A stretch of 64,000 nt of DNA from Candidatus Brachybacter algidus (GCA_016711705.1 JADJSK010000002.1:372001-436000), one strand, 5' to 3'. Shown: positions 36,453 to 45,976, counted from the stretch's first letter. Program-made: numbers and translations. Notes: generated by a model not told the origin, from the letters alone.

Positions 36453-37555
36453 GTAGAATAATAAATATCGCAACTGCAGTGCCTGAACATTGCCATGATC
36501 AGTCCAAAATTGCGGAATTTATGAGTCATATTTACCAAGAGGAAAGCGGAGAAGACAATTTAGATAGAAAGCTAAAATTGTTATATGAACGAAGCGGTAT
36601 AAAAACCCGCTATTCTGTGTTGCCGGATTTTTCATGTGATAAAGATGAAAGGACTTTCATACCAAGAGATGCCAGAAGTCTGCCATGGCCGGAGGTTCAG
36701 GACAGGATGGATTATTATAATAAATCTGCTATCGGACTTGCCAAGGCAAGTTTAATGCGATCTCTAGCTTCAAACATAAGTAAGCTTCAAATAACCCATC
36801 TAATCACCGTATCATGCACCGGAATGTCCGCCCCTGGTATTGATATTGAACTTATCCAGGCGCTAGATCTGAACAGTAATATTGATCGTACATCAGTCAA
36901 TTTTATGGGGTGCTACGCAGCGATACATGGTTTGAAGCAAGCTGACTACATTTGTAGGGCGGATAAAGATGCAGTAGTGGCTTTGGTATGTGTAGAAATA
37001 TGTACCCTTCATTTTCAGAATTCAATGGACAAGGATCACCAAACAGCAAATATGATATTCGCTGATGGTGCTGCTTCTTGTCTGATTGTCGGGGATAATG
37101 TAAATCTTGGTCAATCCGGGTCATTGAGTATAAATGGATTTTATTCTGAACTTGCATTTAAAGGAAAGAGTGACATGGCGTGGAATATCACCTCCACAGG
37201 TTTCCAAATGGTCCTTTCATCTTACATTCCTGATTTGATTAAATCAGATATCAAAAAGTTGGTTTATGCTGCTTTGGACAAGTTTAATCTTAACCAAAGC
37301 TCAATAAATCATTGGGCAGTGCATCCTGGCGGAAAGAAAATCCTTGAAGTAGTAAGTAGTGAATTAAAATTAAATCAAGATGAGCTGGAAAGTAGTTTTA
37401 ATATTCTTAAGAATTATGGCAACATGTCTTCCTCCACTATTCTTTTCGTACTTAAGGATATTTTTGAAAATAAGTCCATACCTGGAGATAAAACTTTTGG
37501 CGTTGCATTTGGTCCAGGACTTACACTTGAATCAATGATCTTAACACATGTTTAG
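36449..37555 (+). CDS. type III polyketide synthase
   Basis: The 368-residue chalcone-synthase-fold enzyme has the complete catalytic triad: Cys123 in LITVSCTGMSAPG, His292 in HWAVHPGGKKILE and Asn325 in LKNYGNMSSSTILFVL. The closing GVAFGPGLTLESM loop is also present. Such enzymes extend a CoA starter with malonyl-CoA and cyclise the chain to resorcinols, pyrones or phloroglucinols. It overlaps the prenyltransferase gene by four bases and the methyltransferase by eight. The Bacteroidota homologues I know of in this arrangement have no product I can name with confidence. Confidence 0.93.
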   Translation: MSRIINIATAVPEHCHDQSKIAEFMSHIYQEESGEDNLDRKLKLLYERSGIKTRYSVLPDFSCDKDERTFIPRDARSLPWPEVQDRMDYYNKSAIGLAKASLMRSLASNISKLQITHLITVSCTGMSAPGIDIELIQALDLNSNIDRTSVNFMGCYAAIHGLKQADYICRADKDAVVALVCVEICTLHFQNSMDKDHQTANMIFADGAASCLIVGDNVNLGQSGSLSINGFYSELAFKGKSDMAWNITSTGFQMVLSSYIPDLIKSDIKKLVYAALDKFNLNQSSINHWAVHPGGKKILEVVSSELKLNQDELESSFNILKNYGNMSSSTILFVLKDIFENKSIPGDKTFGVAFGPGLTLESMILTHV

Positions 37556-38252
37556 ATCCAGATCTCACGAAAAGGAATTGCTTGATCTTACTGACATTGA
37601 TCAGAAGGACCTTTTTTGTAACCTTAGCGAACTCGATACGATCAATCAAATATTGGGAGGGCATAAGGTTTCTGTTGATGGGCTCAATAGCATTATTAAA
37701 AGTGCCACGGTCGAAAAACTTCATATTGTAGATATTGGCTGCGGAGGCGGAGACTCCCTTCGAGCATTCGAAAAATGGTCAGAAAAGAGTGGTGTCGATT
37801 TAAAACTGTCCGGGATAGATCTGAAAAAGGATTGTATAGATTTTTGTCGCAATCATGCTCAGGAATATTCTGAGATCCAATTCTATTGTGATGATTACAG
37901 GAATATAAGTCATCATATTCAAGACGCTGATATCGTTCATGCAGCTTTATTTTGTCATCATTTGACTGAAAATGAAATAGTTGAACTAATAAGATTTTGT
38001 TCTGAACACAACCTCATACTCTTGATAAATGATTTGGAAAGGAATATGATTGCTTATTATTCAATAAAAGTGCTGACAAAGTTATTTTCCAATTCCTATT
38101 TGGTTAGGAATGATGCACCACTATCTGTTTTGCGTGGTTTTAAAAAGAAAGAATGGATTCAAATGATTAATAAAAGTGGTGCGGAAAATTATATCATCAA
38201 AAACAAATGGGCTTTCAGACATTTGTTGATAATCTACCCTAATGGAAAATGA
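37548..38252 (+). CDS. SAM-dependent methyltransferase of the PKS operon
   Basis: The 234-residue class I methyltransferase has motif I as HIVDIGCGGGDSLRAF (about residues 61-76), the acidic end of beta2 in LSGIDLKKDCI, and post-motif DDYRNISHHIQDADIVHAALFCHHL. It probably methylates the ring carbon or oxygen of the polyketide. Overlaps of 8 bases upstream and 11 bases downstream put it firmly in the operon. The frame starts at ATG 37548 inside the end of the PKS gene. Confidence 0.85.
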   Translation: MFRSRSHEKELLDLTDIDQKDLFCNLSELDTINQILGGHKVSVDGLNSIIKSATVEKLHIVDIGCGGGDSLRAFEKWSEKSGVDLKLSGIDLKKDCIDFCRNHAQEYSEIQFYCDDYRNISHHIQDADIVHAALFCHHLTENEIVELIRFCSEHNLILLINDLERNMIAYYSIKVLTKLFSNSYLVRNDAPLSVLRGFKKKEWIQMINKSGAENYIIKNKWAFRHLLIIYPNGK

Positions 38253-39357
38253 GACTTACGATTGCGGCATCATTGGAGCCGGACTGGCAGGCTTGTCCGC
38301 CGCAATTTTGCTTTCAAGGCTTGGCTACAAGGTTTTGGTGATGGAGCAGAAACAATTTCCCATGCACAAGGTCTGTGGTGAATATGTTTCTATGGAAAGT
38401 TATGATTTTCTTGAGAACTTAGGTTTGCCGTTGTCCAAAATGGATTTACCAATGATCCGGAATGTAAATATTTCTGCTCCAAATGGTTCGATGTTAAGTC
38501 ATGAGTTGGATTTGGGCGGCTTTGGGATAAGTCGTTATTTGCTGGATGATCTACTTGCAAAAAAATCTGTGGAATGCGGGGCGACACTTAAAGAAAACAC
38601 TAAAGTTTTTGATGTTAGATACAAGGATGAAAAATTTGAAATATTTACTAATAATGGAAATTTTGTGACCAAACTCTGCATTGGATCTTTCGGCAAATAT
38701 CCATTGTTCTCCATGAGGCATATCAAAAAAAGCATCAATTACATAGGAGTAAAATATCATATTAAGTCCGATCGGATCAAAAGGGACGTCATAGAATTAC
38801 ACAATTTCAAAGATGGTTATTGCGGAGTATCTGCTATTGAGAACGGCAGTGCATGTCTATGCTATCTTACAACAGCCGATAATTTGAAAAATCATGGCAA
38901 TTCAATCCAAGAACTAGAAAAGAAGATCCTGATGAAAAATAAGTATCTGAAAAGTATTTTCGAGCGATCAGTTTTTGTGTTTGATAGACCAATGGTGATT
39001 TCCAATGTCACTTTTGAGTCAAAGAGGCCTGTCTGGAATAATATTTTAATGGTCGGAGATGCATCAGGTTCTATTGCTCCATTGTGCGGCAATGGCATGA
39101 GCATGGCTTTTCGCGGTGCAGGTATACTTTCCGAATTGTTAGTTAAGTTCCTAAATGGACAGATAGATCGGAAAGATTTAAACAAAATTTATACTGAGAA
39201 GTGGCAAGACAATTTTGAAAAAAGGATTAAAGTAGGTTTTTATTTACAGAAGTTATTTGGCAGAAATATACTGACTAATATTTCGATTTCTACGTTAAAA
39301 TATTTACCATTCATCAGTAAGAAGATCATTCGACTGACACATGGTGATAAATTTTAG
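38242..39357 (+). CDS. FAD-dependent monooxygenase/oxidoreductase of the PKS operon
   Basis: The 371-residue flavoprotein is of the geranylgeranyl-reductase/PHBH-like class. The Rossmann motif is GIIGAGLAGLSAAILLSRLG (GxGxxG at 12-17), then KVCGEYVS, and the second FAD site is MVGDASGSIAPLCGNGMSMAF. Enzymes of this type hydroxylate aromatic rings, for example in making alkyl quinones from alkylresorcinols, or reduce prenyl chains. It overlaps the methyltransferase by 11 bases and ends the core operon. Either activity would fit a prenylated polyketide quinone, and the sequence does not decide between them. Confidence 0.85.
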   Translation: MENETYDCGIIGAGLAGLSAAILLSRLGYKVLVMEQKQFPMHKVCGEYVSMESYDFLENLGLPLSKMDLPMIRNVNISAPNGSMLSHELDLGGFGISRYLLDDLLAKKSVECGATLKENTKVFDVRYKDEKFEIFTNNGNFVTKLCIGSFGKYPLFSMRHIKKSINYIGVKYHIKSDRIKRDVIELHNFKDGYCGVSAIENGSACLCYLTTADNLKNHGNSIQELEKKILMKNKYLKSIFERSVFVFDRPMVISNVTFESKRPVWNNILMVGDASGSIAPLCGNGMSMAFRGAGILSELLVKFLNGQIDRKDLNKIYTEKWQDNFEKRIKVGFYLQKLFGRNILTNISISTLKYLPFISKKIIRLTHGDKF

Positions 39358-39392
39358 ACTAAATTATATAACAACTAATGCAATTAAATATC

Positions 39393-40124
39393 ATGAAAAA
39401 TAACATATCAAGCGTAGCAATATTATTTATTATAAATGTTATGGTCTGTACCTTTACCAATGCACAATCTGTAAAATACGCGGACCTTTCATTTTCAGGC
39501 GGAACGACATATGGCATTTCGGCCTCATACGTTCACAATTGGAAGTTGGGATTGGGGAAGAATAATCGTTGGGAAGCAGGCTTAGGTCTTAGATATAGCG
39601 GTGCTTTCGCCACAGATGCTGAGTTTATTACATCCGGCCCTGCGAAATATACTCGTGGAAATACAACTCCTTTTGTCATTGTGTTTGCTGAGCAGCTGGA
39701 CAAAAATTGGGATACTTTGACGGTGCAAAATCCTCTTATCAACTCTATTAATATAAGTGCAAATCTCGCTGTTAATATTACAAAAAAATTTGGGATTGGT
39801 TTGAATATTGATCTGGTTGGATTTTCTTTTGGACCTGAAAAGCAAGGCCAATTGGAAAGTAATAAAATAATAAGCAACGATGCTGTAAAGCCAACGACCT
39901 TTAACGTTTTATTGACGGGTGACCACGATATTGGATCCTTAAATTCAGAGTTTTTTATTAAATATAACTTCAATGATCATTGGGGGGCACGTGGCATTTA
40001 TCAGTTTCTATTTACTGAATATGAAACCAAGAATATTGAACAGACCTTCTATGATGGAGAGACTAATAGGCGATTCAGGAATAAGGGCAATAATTTTGGA
40101 TTGGCAGTATTTTATAAGTTTTAG
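39393..40124 (+). CDS. outer-membrane beta-barrel-like protein
   Basis: The product is 243 residues from the ATG at 39393, which begins a good signal peptide ending in NAQS. An ATG at 39378 adds five. The mature part is a string of amphipathic strands with Gly/Tyr/Phe turns (FSGGTTYGISASYVHNW, WEAGLGLRYSGAFATD), and it ends in VFYKF with the terminal Phe of outer-membrane barrels. It starts 35 bases after the oxidoreductase gene on the same strand and could be part of the PKS transcript, perhaps for export, but it might be independent. Confidence 0.7.
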   Translation: MKNNISSVAILFIINVMVCTFTNAQSVKYADLSFSGGTTYGISASYVHNWKLGLGKNNRWEAGLGLRYSGAFATDAEFITSGPAKYTRGNTTPFVIVFAEQLDKNWDTLTVQNPLINSINISANLAVNITKKFGIGLNIDLVGFSFGPEKQGQLESNKIISNDAVKPTTFNVLLTGDHDIGSLNSEFFIKYNFNDHWGARGIYQFLFTEYETKNIEQTFYDGETNRRFRNKGNNFGLAVFYKF

Positions 40125-40151
40125 GTTGATAGCTGCGGGGTTGGGGAATTA

Positions 40152-40303
40152 GCGCATTGGCACTTTAGCGCATTAGCTGATTAGCACATTAGCGCATTGG
40201 CATATTAGCACATTGGCGAATTAGCACTTTAGCACATTAGCGAATTAGCGAATTGGCATATTAGCACTTTAGCGAATTAGCACATTAGTATTTTAGCGAA
40301 TTA
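40152..40303. repeat. octamer array of exactly 19 units
   Basis: Nineteen 8-base units (152 bases) of form GC-N-N-N-TT-R, e.g. GCGCATTG, GCACTTTA, GCACATTA, GCGAATTA, GCATATTA, run without any slip of phase. One unit starts GT (GTATTTTA). The array begins about 28 bases after the barrel gene and ends at a GCCTGTCCCTAC fragment of a REP-like element. Confidence 0.95.
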
Positions 40304-40527
40304 GCCTGTCCCTACAGATCATATTTTACCACGTAATACTTATGTTTTCAATATTGTAAGCTATAGTTTCGGAATTGATTAATATATTGGTAGTCAATGG
40401 AATAGATTTTTAATGTTTATCTATTTCATCGAACATATTGATGAATATCAAAAATCTAAATTAAAGTTAAAATTTTCTAAATTTATTAAAACACTCTCAT
40501 CTGCTGCAAATTCTAATCGAAGTTTCA

Positions 40528-40590
40528 TTCTAATTTCTAATTTCTTATTTCTAACTTTTATATTCTTCTTTCTAACTTTTATCTATTCTT
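40528..40590. repeat. heptamer array, unit like TTCTAAT
   Basis: Nine 7-base units: TTCTAAT twice, TTCTTAT, TTCTAAC, TTTTATA, TTCTTCT, TTCTAAC, TTTTATC, TATTCTT. This is the reverse-strand form of the AGAAATT-type units. An 87-codon frame over it is a by-product of the repeat. The rest of 40304-40700 shows no gene. Confidence 0.75.
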
Positions 40591-40700
40591 GTGAATCGCA
40601 AGTATTTGCATTATTCCTCCATCACTGTTCGATGCCCACCTTCTTCGAAAGTCCCTATTTACCTCGTTTGCAATAAATTATTTGCCCAAAAAGGTAATTA

Positions 40701-40729
40701 TTGTAAAAAGTACACTAATTTTACCTTTT
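40701..40729 (+). promoter_or_regulatory. possible promoter of pyruvate kinase gene
   Basis: TTG (40701-40703), an 18-base spacer and TACCTTTT (40722-40729) approximate the Bacteroidota -33/-7 pattern, 23 bases before the start codon. The final G of TAnnTTTG is missing. Confidence 0.4.
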
Positions 40730-40752
40730 AATCTCTTTATTATATTTTACAC

Positions 40753-42186
40753 ATGTCTCAACGAACTTTCCAGAATACGAAAATTGTGGCCACTTTAGGT
40801 CCGGCAAGTGACTCTTACGAAAAAATGTTTGAACTCATCAAAGCAGGGGTCGATGTCTTTCGTATCAATATGTCTCATGGATCACACGATGTCGCTAAAA
40901 CTCAAATAGAAACGATCGGCAAGATCAACGTCGATCACAATATCAATGTCGGCATTCTAGCTGATCTTCAGGGACCTAAGCTCAGAGTTGGTCAGATAGA
41001 AAATAACAAACTCGATTTAGCACCCGGTGATATCCTAACTTTCGTCAATGAAAAATGTGTAGGTACTAAAGAAAGAATCTACATGTCTTACCAAAGTTTT
41101 GCAGCTGATGTGGAAGTGGGGGAGCAAGTTCTGATTGATGATGGCAAGGTGGGTATGGAAGTGGTGGAGACTAATAATATCGATACAGTTAAGTTAAAAG
41201 TACTTTTTGGTAAAGAATTGTCTTCAAATAAAGGTGTTAACTTACCTGATACTAATGTATCGCTACCGGCTTTAACTGAGAAAGACCTTGAAGATTTTGA
41301 CTTTCTGATGACTCAACCGGTGAATTGGATCGCTTTATCATTTGTCCGTTCTCCAAAAGAAATCAAGCTACTTAAAGCTAAGATCAAGTCACATGGTCAT
41401 CATGCTAGAGTCATAGCCAAAATAGAAAAACCTCAGGCAGTTGAGAAGATAGAGAAGATCATCAAAGTTTCTGACGGAATCATGATAGCCCGGGGTGACC
41501 TTGGAGTTGAGATGCCCATAGAGAAACTTCCTGGTATTCAGAAAAGAATCGTGGCACTTTGCATTCAATACGGAACTCCTTGCATAGTCGCAACTCAGAT
41601 GATGGATAGTATGATCGTCAATCCTTCTCCTACAAGAGCAGAGGTAACTGACGTCGCCAATGCGGTACTTGATGGTACTGATGCAGTTATGTTGTCGGGC
41701 GAGACTTCAGTAGGAGCATATCCTGTCGAGACTGTACGTGCTATGAATAGAATTATCGCTGAAGCTGAAACAAACTTTCCAGTTCAACGCCTCAGGCCTT
41801 ACCCATCTTCAAAGTCTGCAACATTTATGTCTGATGTGGTTTGTTTTAATGCTGCTAAAACAGCAGAAGAGATCGGTGCTACAGCCATCATAGGGATGAC
41901 AGCTTCAGGATATACAGGATTTAAAATTTCGTCTTACCGTAGCCACGCAGAAATATTTATATTTTCCGATCAAAAGGAGATCGCTGGCATGCTCAACCTA
42001 GTTTGGGGTGTACACTGCTATTACTATGATGGTTTTACCACTACAGACAATACGATCATCGATGTACTTAAAATACTTAAGGAGAAACACAGAGTGCAGA
42101 CTGGCGAAGTCGTTGTATTTGTTGGATCAATGCCACTTCAGGCGAGATTGAAGACCAATATGATGAAGATTGCGATTGTAGATTAG
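40753..42186 (+). CDS. pyk: pyruvate kinase
   Basis: The 477-residue enzyme is complete. It starts TKIVATLGPASDSYEKM, has the substrate loop FRINMSHGSHD, the catalytic lysine region ARVIAKIEKPQAVEKIEKI, the signature GIMIARGDLGVEMPIE, and MLSGETSVGAYPVE before the C-terminal domain. It makes pyruvate and ATP from phosphoenolpyruvate. Length and order of motifs are standard, and no change at key positions is seen. It is a single gene between two repeat-filled spacers. Confidence 0.97.
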   Translation: MSQRTFQNTKIVATLGPASDSYEKMFELIKAGVDVFRINMSHGSHDVAKTQIETIGKINVDHNINVGILADLQGPKLRVGQIENNKLDLAPGDILTFVNEKCVGTKERIYMSYQSFAADVEVGEQVLIDDGKVGMEVVETNNIDTVKLKVLFGKELSSNKGVNLPDTNVSLPALTEKDLEDFDFLMTQPVNWIALSFVRSPKEIKLLKAKIKSHGHHARVIAKIEKPQAVEKIEKIIKVSDGIMIARGDLGVEMPIEKLPGIQKRIVALCIQYGTPCIVATQMMDSMIVNPSPTRAEVTDVANAVLDGTDAVMLSGETSVGAYPVETVRAMNRIIAEAETNFPVQRLRPYPSSKSATFMSDVVCFNAAKTAEEIGATAIIGMTASGYTGFKISSYRSHAEIFIFSDQKEIAGMLNLVWGVHCYYYDGFTTTDNTIIDVLKILKEKHRVQTGEVVVFVGSMPLQARLKTNMMKIAIVD

Positions 42187-42190
42187 ATGA

Positions 42191-42356
42191 GGTCGCTGCG
42201 CTTTGGGCTTTGGGTCGCTTCGCTTTGGGCTTTGGCCGTGGAATAACGTTATATACTTTGGCGTATTAGCACTTTAGTAAATCACGGGAACAATAAAATT
42301 CTTCGATGCTGTTCGCTGTTTTCTGTTCGCTGTTCACTATTTTCCGTTCGCTGTAT
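42191..42356. repeat. 22-bp duplication, octamers and heptamer array after pyk
   Basis: GGTCGCTGCGCTTTGGGCTT plus TG (42191-42212) is repeated at 42213-42234 with one change. GCGTATTA and GCACTTTA (42261-42276) are two octamers of the 40152 type. Seven heptamers follow at 42308-42356 (GCTGTTC, GCTGTTT, TCTGTTC, GCTGTTC, ACTATTT, TCCGTTC, GCTGTAT). No gene is seen in 42187-42475. Confidence 0.75.
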
Positions 42357-42475
42357 TCCCTGTGTTTTTACACTTCTGCTCTGTAATACTTACCTTTTTG
42401 TCATCTTTAATACTATCCACTTATATTCTTTATCTTCTATTTAAATAATATCTTCACATCTTCAAATAAATAAAG

Positions 42476-42910
42476 ATGCAAGTCAAGATAATCAACAAAT
42501 CCCGCAATCCCCTTCCAAACTATGAAACCGCAGGCAGTGCAGGTATGGATCTTAGAGCGAACATCGATATTCCAATAGAATTGCAACCGATGGAGCGGAT
42601 GCTGATTCCCACCGGCTTATACATTGAGTTGCAACCAGGAACAGAGGCTCAAGTGCGACCTAGGAGCGGCCTGTCTATCAAGAAAGGACTTACTGTTATC
42701 AACGCACCAGGAACCATTGACAGTGATTATCGCGGTGAGCTCAAAATCCCTATAATCAACCTTTCACAGGAATTGCAGACCATTGATCCTGCTGAACGTA
42801 TTGCCCAGATGGTGATCGCCAGATATGAAACAGTTACGCTAGTAGAAGTGGATGATATAAGCCCATCTGACCGTGGAGATCGAGGATTTGGTTCTACGGG
42901 ACATCAATAA
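42476..42910 (+). CDS. dut: dUTP diphosphatase
   Basis: The 144-residue trimeric dUTPase has all five motifs in order: AGSAGMDLRA, RPRSGLSIKKGL, GTIDSDYRGEL, ERIAQMVI and RGDRGFGSTGHQ. It hydrolyses dUTP to dUMP, preventing uracil in DNA and supplying thymidylate synthesis. The length is normal. It is followed by a TPR gene about 100 bases downstream. Confidence 0.96.
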   Translation: MQVKIINKSRNPLPNYETAGSAGMDLRANIDIPIELQPMERMLIPTGLYIELQPGTEAQVRPRSGLSIKKGLTVINAPGTIDSDYRGELKIPIINLSQELQTIDPAERIAQMVIARYETVTLVEVDDISPSDRGDRGFGSTGHQ

Positions 42911-43014
42911 TTGGCTATATAATTCGTTAATAAAGGGATGCTTTCAAGGAAAAAGTCTAGAAATTAGAACCACTTTCCGCCCCATGTGTTAAATCAGTTA
43001 AATTCCAATAAATA

Positions 43015-44745
43015 GTGGTAAGACTTTTATTCATTTTTCAATTTTTCATATTTTTCAATTCTGCTATTTCAGCTCAGATTGAGACTATATCTACAAAGGA
43101 CACCACGAGATATAGTGAGAAACAAGCGATGGAGGAAGAAAAATTTATCGCTGCAACTGCCTTCAGATTGGCTAATAAAACTAAGGAGGCCATACCGCTT
43201 CTTCAGGAATTGATCAAAAATAACAAGACTGAACCTACATTTTATTATGAGTTAGCCCGAACATATTACCTTGATAAACAATATGATGATGCACTTACGA
43301 ATGCATCCAAATCTGTAAGTCTTGATCCTGCCAACCTTTATTATGCCATATTCGAAGCTGAGATCCTTGAAAAACAAGGAAATGCAGAAATGGCTGCTTC
43401 TAAATATGAGACAATTATATCCAAGCATCCACGGGTTGAAGAATATTGGTTGAAAATGGCAAAATTATACAATGCAGCAGCAATGCCTGTTAAGTCCATA
43501 GAAACTTTTGAAAGAATGGGTAATACATTTGGCTTTTCAGAAGAAATCCTTTTTAGGAAATTCAGAGCACAATCCGAAGCAGGTGATTTAAATGCTGCCG
43601 TTTTAACATTAGAGCAATTAGTTAAATCTTTCCCGGACAATTTACAGGCAAAAAATACACTGGCGAGCATCTATAAATCAGATGGCAGGGAGGAAGATGC
43701 AAAAGAACTTTATTCCGAAGTACTTCAATCAGATCCAACAAATGCCAATGCGAATATTGCCTTAGCTCAGGGAATGAAAGAAGGAGTAAACGACAGTCAA
43801 TATCTTAATTCTATCATCGCCATAATTGAAAATCCACAAATCACGATTGACAGCAAAATCAGTGGAATTCTTCCTTTTATTGATAAATATATTGACACTC
43901 AGGATACTTCACTTGTCTCGCCTCTAGGTAAAATAGCGACACAACTTGTAAAGGCTCATCCCTCAGAAGCTAAAGCATGGGCTATATCGGGTGATATCAG
44001 ATTGCATATAGGGCAGTACACTGATGCTCTATTATCTTATGATGAAGCGTTGAAATTGACACAAAGAGTGTATGCTGTATATGAACAAAAAATGTTGCTA
44101 TTAACATACTTAAAAAGGTACGAGGATCTTAAGAAATGTGTAAACGAAGCAATGGATGTCTATCCTAATCAGATTAATAACTATGTCAACCTTGCTTTTG
44201 CGGAACTCAAGCTTGGGCATCCGGATGAAGCACTTTCTCCATTAAGTACTGCTGAGCTGATGACAGGCAATAACCATCCCCAGGCAGCATTGATCAATAG
44301 CATGCTGGCCATCGCTTACACAGCGACCAATGATAAGGAGCAAGCCAATACCCACTTTCAGAGGACTGATTTGTTGAGCAAAGGCAATTTAAATTCTATG
44401 GCGCAGGTAGCAGGGATGCTGGCGGAGTTTGGCATAAGACTTGACCTTGCGAGGATCAAAATAGAAGCGGCTACTGTAAAAAATGATAAAGACCCATTTA
44501 ATGCAGCTACGGCAAGCCTCATCGATTTCAAAGAAAAGAATTACGTTTCTTCTTTAAAATGGATAGAAATGGCTATAAACAATGGTGGTTTAAAATATCC
44601 TTCCATCGCCGAGCAAGCGGGAGACGTCTATTTTATGTCGAAAAATGTAACCAAGGCAATGGATATGTGGAGACTGGCCAAGTCTATGGGTGTAAATACG
44701 CTTTCACTCGATAAAAAAATAGCATCAAAGGTTTATATTCAGTGA
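43015..44745 (+). CDS. periplasmic TPR repeat protein
   Basis: The 576-residue product starts at a GTG, since no ATG precedes the signal peptide (LLFIFQFFIFFNSAISAQ). At least ten tetratricopeptide repeats cover the rest, e.g. TFYYELARTYYLDKQYDDALTNASKSVSLDP and DIRLHIGQYTDALLSYDEALKL. There is no C-terminal sorting or catalytic domain. Such proteins are periplasmic scaffolds in Bacteroidota. The thiolase gene starts 25 bases after it on the same strand, so co-transcription is possible, but no functional link is evident. Confidence 0.85.
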   Translation: MVRLLFIFQFFIFFNSAISAQIETISTKDTTRYSEKQAMEEEKFIAATAFRLANKTKEAIPLLQELIKNNKTEPTFYYELARTYYLDKQYDDALTNASKSVSLDPANLYYAIFEAEILEKQGNAEMAASKYETIISKHPRVEEYWLKMAKLYNAAAMPVKSIETFERMGNTFGFSEEILFRKFRAQSEAGDLNAAVLTLEQLVKSFPDNLQAKNTLASIYKSDGREEDAKELYSEVLQSDPTNANANIALAQGMKEGVNDSQYLNSIIAIIENPQITIDSKISGILPFIDKYIDTQDTSLVSPLGKIATQLVKAHPSEAKAWAISGDIRLHIGQYTDALLSYDEALKLTQRVYAVYEQKMLLLTYLKRYEDLKKCVNEAMDVYPNQINNYVNLAFAELKLGHPDEALSPLSTAELMTGNNHPQAALINSMLAIAYTATNDKEQANTHFQRTDLLSKGNLNSMAQVAGMLAEFGIRLDLARIKIEAATVKNDKDPFNAATASLIDFKEKNYVSSLKWIEMAINNGGLKYPSIAEQAGDVYFMSKNVTKAMDMWRLAKSMGVNTLSLDKKIASKVYIQ

Positions 44746-44770
44746 GATTTTATTAAAAAAATCAACAATA

Positions 44771-45976
44771 GTGAGAAATACATACATCGTAAATGGCTGC
44801 AGGACACCGATTGGAAGTTTTGGAGGTACTTTGGCCTCAGTTAGGCCTGATGACATGTTAAGCCATGTGATAAAGCATCTCGTTACCCTTAACCCTGACA
44901 TGGATCCAGGTCAAATTGATGATGTCATCATGGGTTGCGCCAATCAAGCAGGAGAAGATAACAGAAACATAGCACGGATGTCAGGTTTGCTCGCCGGACT
45001 GCCATATACTGTTCCTGGAGAGACGGTCAATAGATTATGTGCTTCCGGAATGTCGGCAGTTATACATGCGCATCGTGCTATCCACACTAATGAAGGCCAA
45101 CTTTTCATAGCAGGCGGGGTAGAGAATATGACCAGAGGACCTTGGGTCATAAGCAAGACCAGTTCAGCATATGGACGAGATGCGAAAATGTATGATTCAA
45201 GTTTTGGGTGGAGATTTATCAATCCACAATTAAAAGAATTATACGGCATAGATGCCATGGGTGATACTGCGGAGAATCTTGCAGAGATGTACAACATAAG
45301 TCGCGAACGACAAGACGCCTTTGCATATAATTCGCAGGTAAAGGCAAAAAATGCTCTGGATGCAGGATTCTTCAAAGAAGAAATTGTTTCTATTCCTTTC
45401 CAAAAAAGTAGAAAAGAAAGTGGGATATACGAACATGATGAATTTCCACGACCAAATACTGATCTGAGCATACTTGGAAATTTATCAGCAGCATTTAAGC
45501 AGGGAGGCTCTGTGACTGCAGGCAACAGTTCAGGGCTAAATGATGGCGCCATTGCAATGCTAATTGCTTCAGATGAAGGATTGAAAACTCACAAACTTGA
45601 ACCAATAGCCAGAATAGTTTCTTCGGCTGTCAAAGGTGTCGAACCGCGCATCATGGGTATAGGACCGGTTCCTGCCACCAATCTTGCGTTAAAAAGAGCA
45701 GGATTAACACTTGATCAGATGGATATTATCGAATTAAATGAGGCTTTTGCAGCTCAGTCAATAGCTTGCTTAGACGCATTAAATCTTTCCATAGATGATG
45801 AACGAATCAATCCTCAAGGAGGCGCCATTGCCCTAGGTCATCCACTGGGCATGACTGGTGCACGCCTGCTTCATACTGCTGCACTGCAGTTGCGTAGAAC
45901 TAACAAAAGGTATGCATTGTGCACCATGTGCGTTGGGGTAGGGCAAGGATATGCTGTGATATTAGAAAGAGTTTAA
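44771..45976 (+). CDS. acetyl-CoA acyltransferase, 3-oxoadipyl-CoA thiolase-like
   Basis: The 401-residue thiolase starts at GTG (44771) with RNTYIVNGCRTPIGSFGGTL. The nucleophile is Cys90 in VNRLCASGMSAV, the catalytic His lies in GGAIALGHPLGMTGAR, and the second Cys in CTMCVGVGQG. The overall sequence is closest in style to PcaF/PaaJ thiolases, which cleave 3-oxoadipyl-CoA to succinyl-CoA and acetyl-CoA, rather than to biosynthetic AtoB. A PaaY-like gene two places downstream supports a link to aromatic-CoA catabolism, but no paa ring-oxygenase genes are in the window. Confidence 0.88.
   Translation: MRNTYIVNGCRTPIGSFGGTLASVRPDDMLSHVIKHLVTLNPDMDPGQIDDVIMGCANQAGEDNRNIARMSGLLAGLPYTVPGETVNRLCASGMSAVIHAHRAIHTNEGQLFIAGGVENMTRGPWVISKTSSAYGRDAKMYDSSFGWRFINPQLKELYGIDAMGDTAENLAEMYNISRERQDAFAYNSQVKAKNALDAGFFKEEIVSIPFQKSRKESGIYEHDEFPRPNTDLSILGNLSAAFKQGGSVTAGNSSGLNDGAIAMLIASDEGLKTHKLEPIARIVSSAVKGVEPRIMGIGPVPATNLALKRAGLTLDQMDIIELNEAFAAQSIACLDALNLSIDDERINPQGGAIALGHPLGMTGARLLHTAALQLRRTNKRYALCTMCVGVGQGYAVILERV

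Noticed and set aside
40152..40303. CRISPR array
   Set aside because: The 8-base units have no spacers and there are no cas genes. The same holds for all other tandem arrays in the window.
40413..40676. 87-codon hydrophobic frame before pyruvate kinase
   Set aside because: Its hydrophobic Phe/Leu/Ile stretch is the translation of the TTCTAAT heptamer array, so it is unlikely to be a gene.
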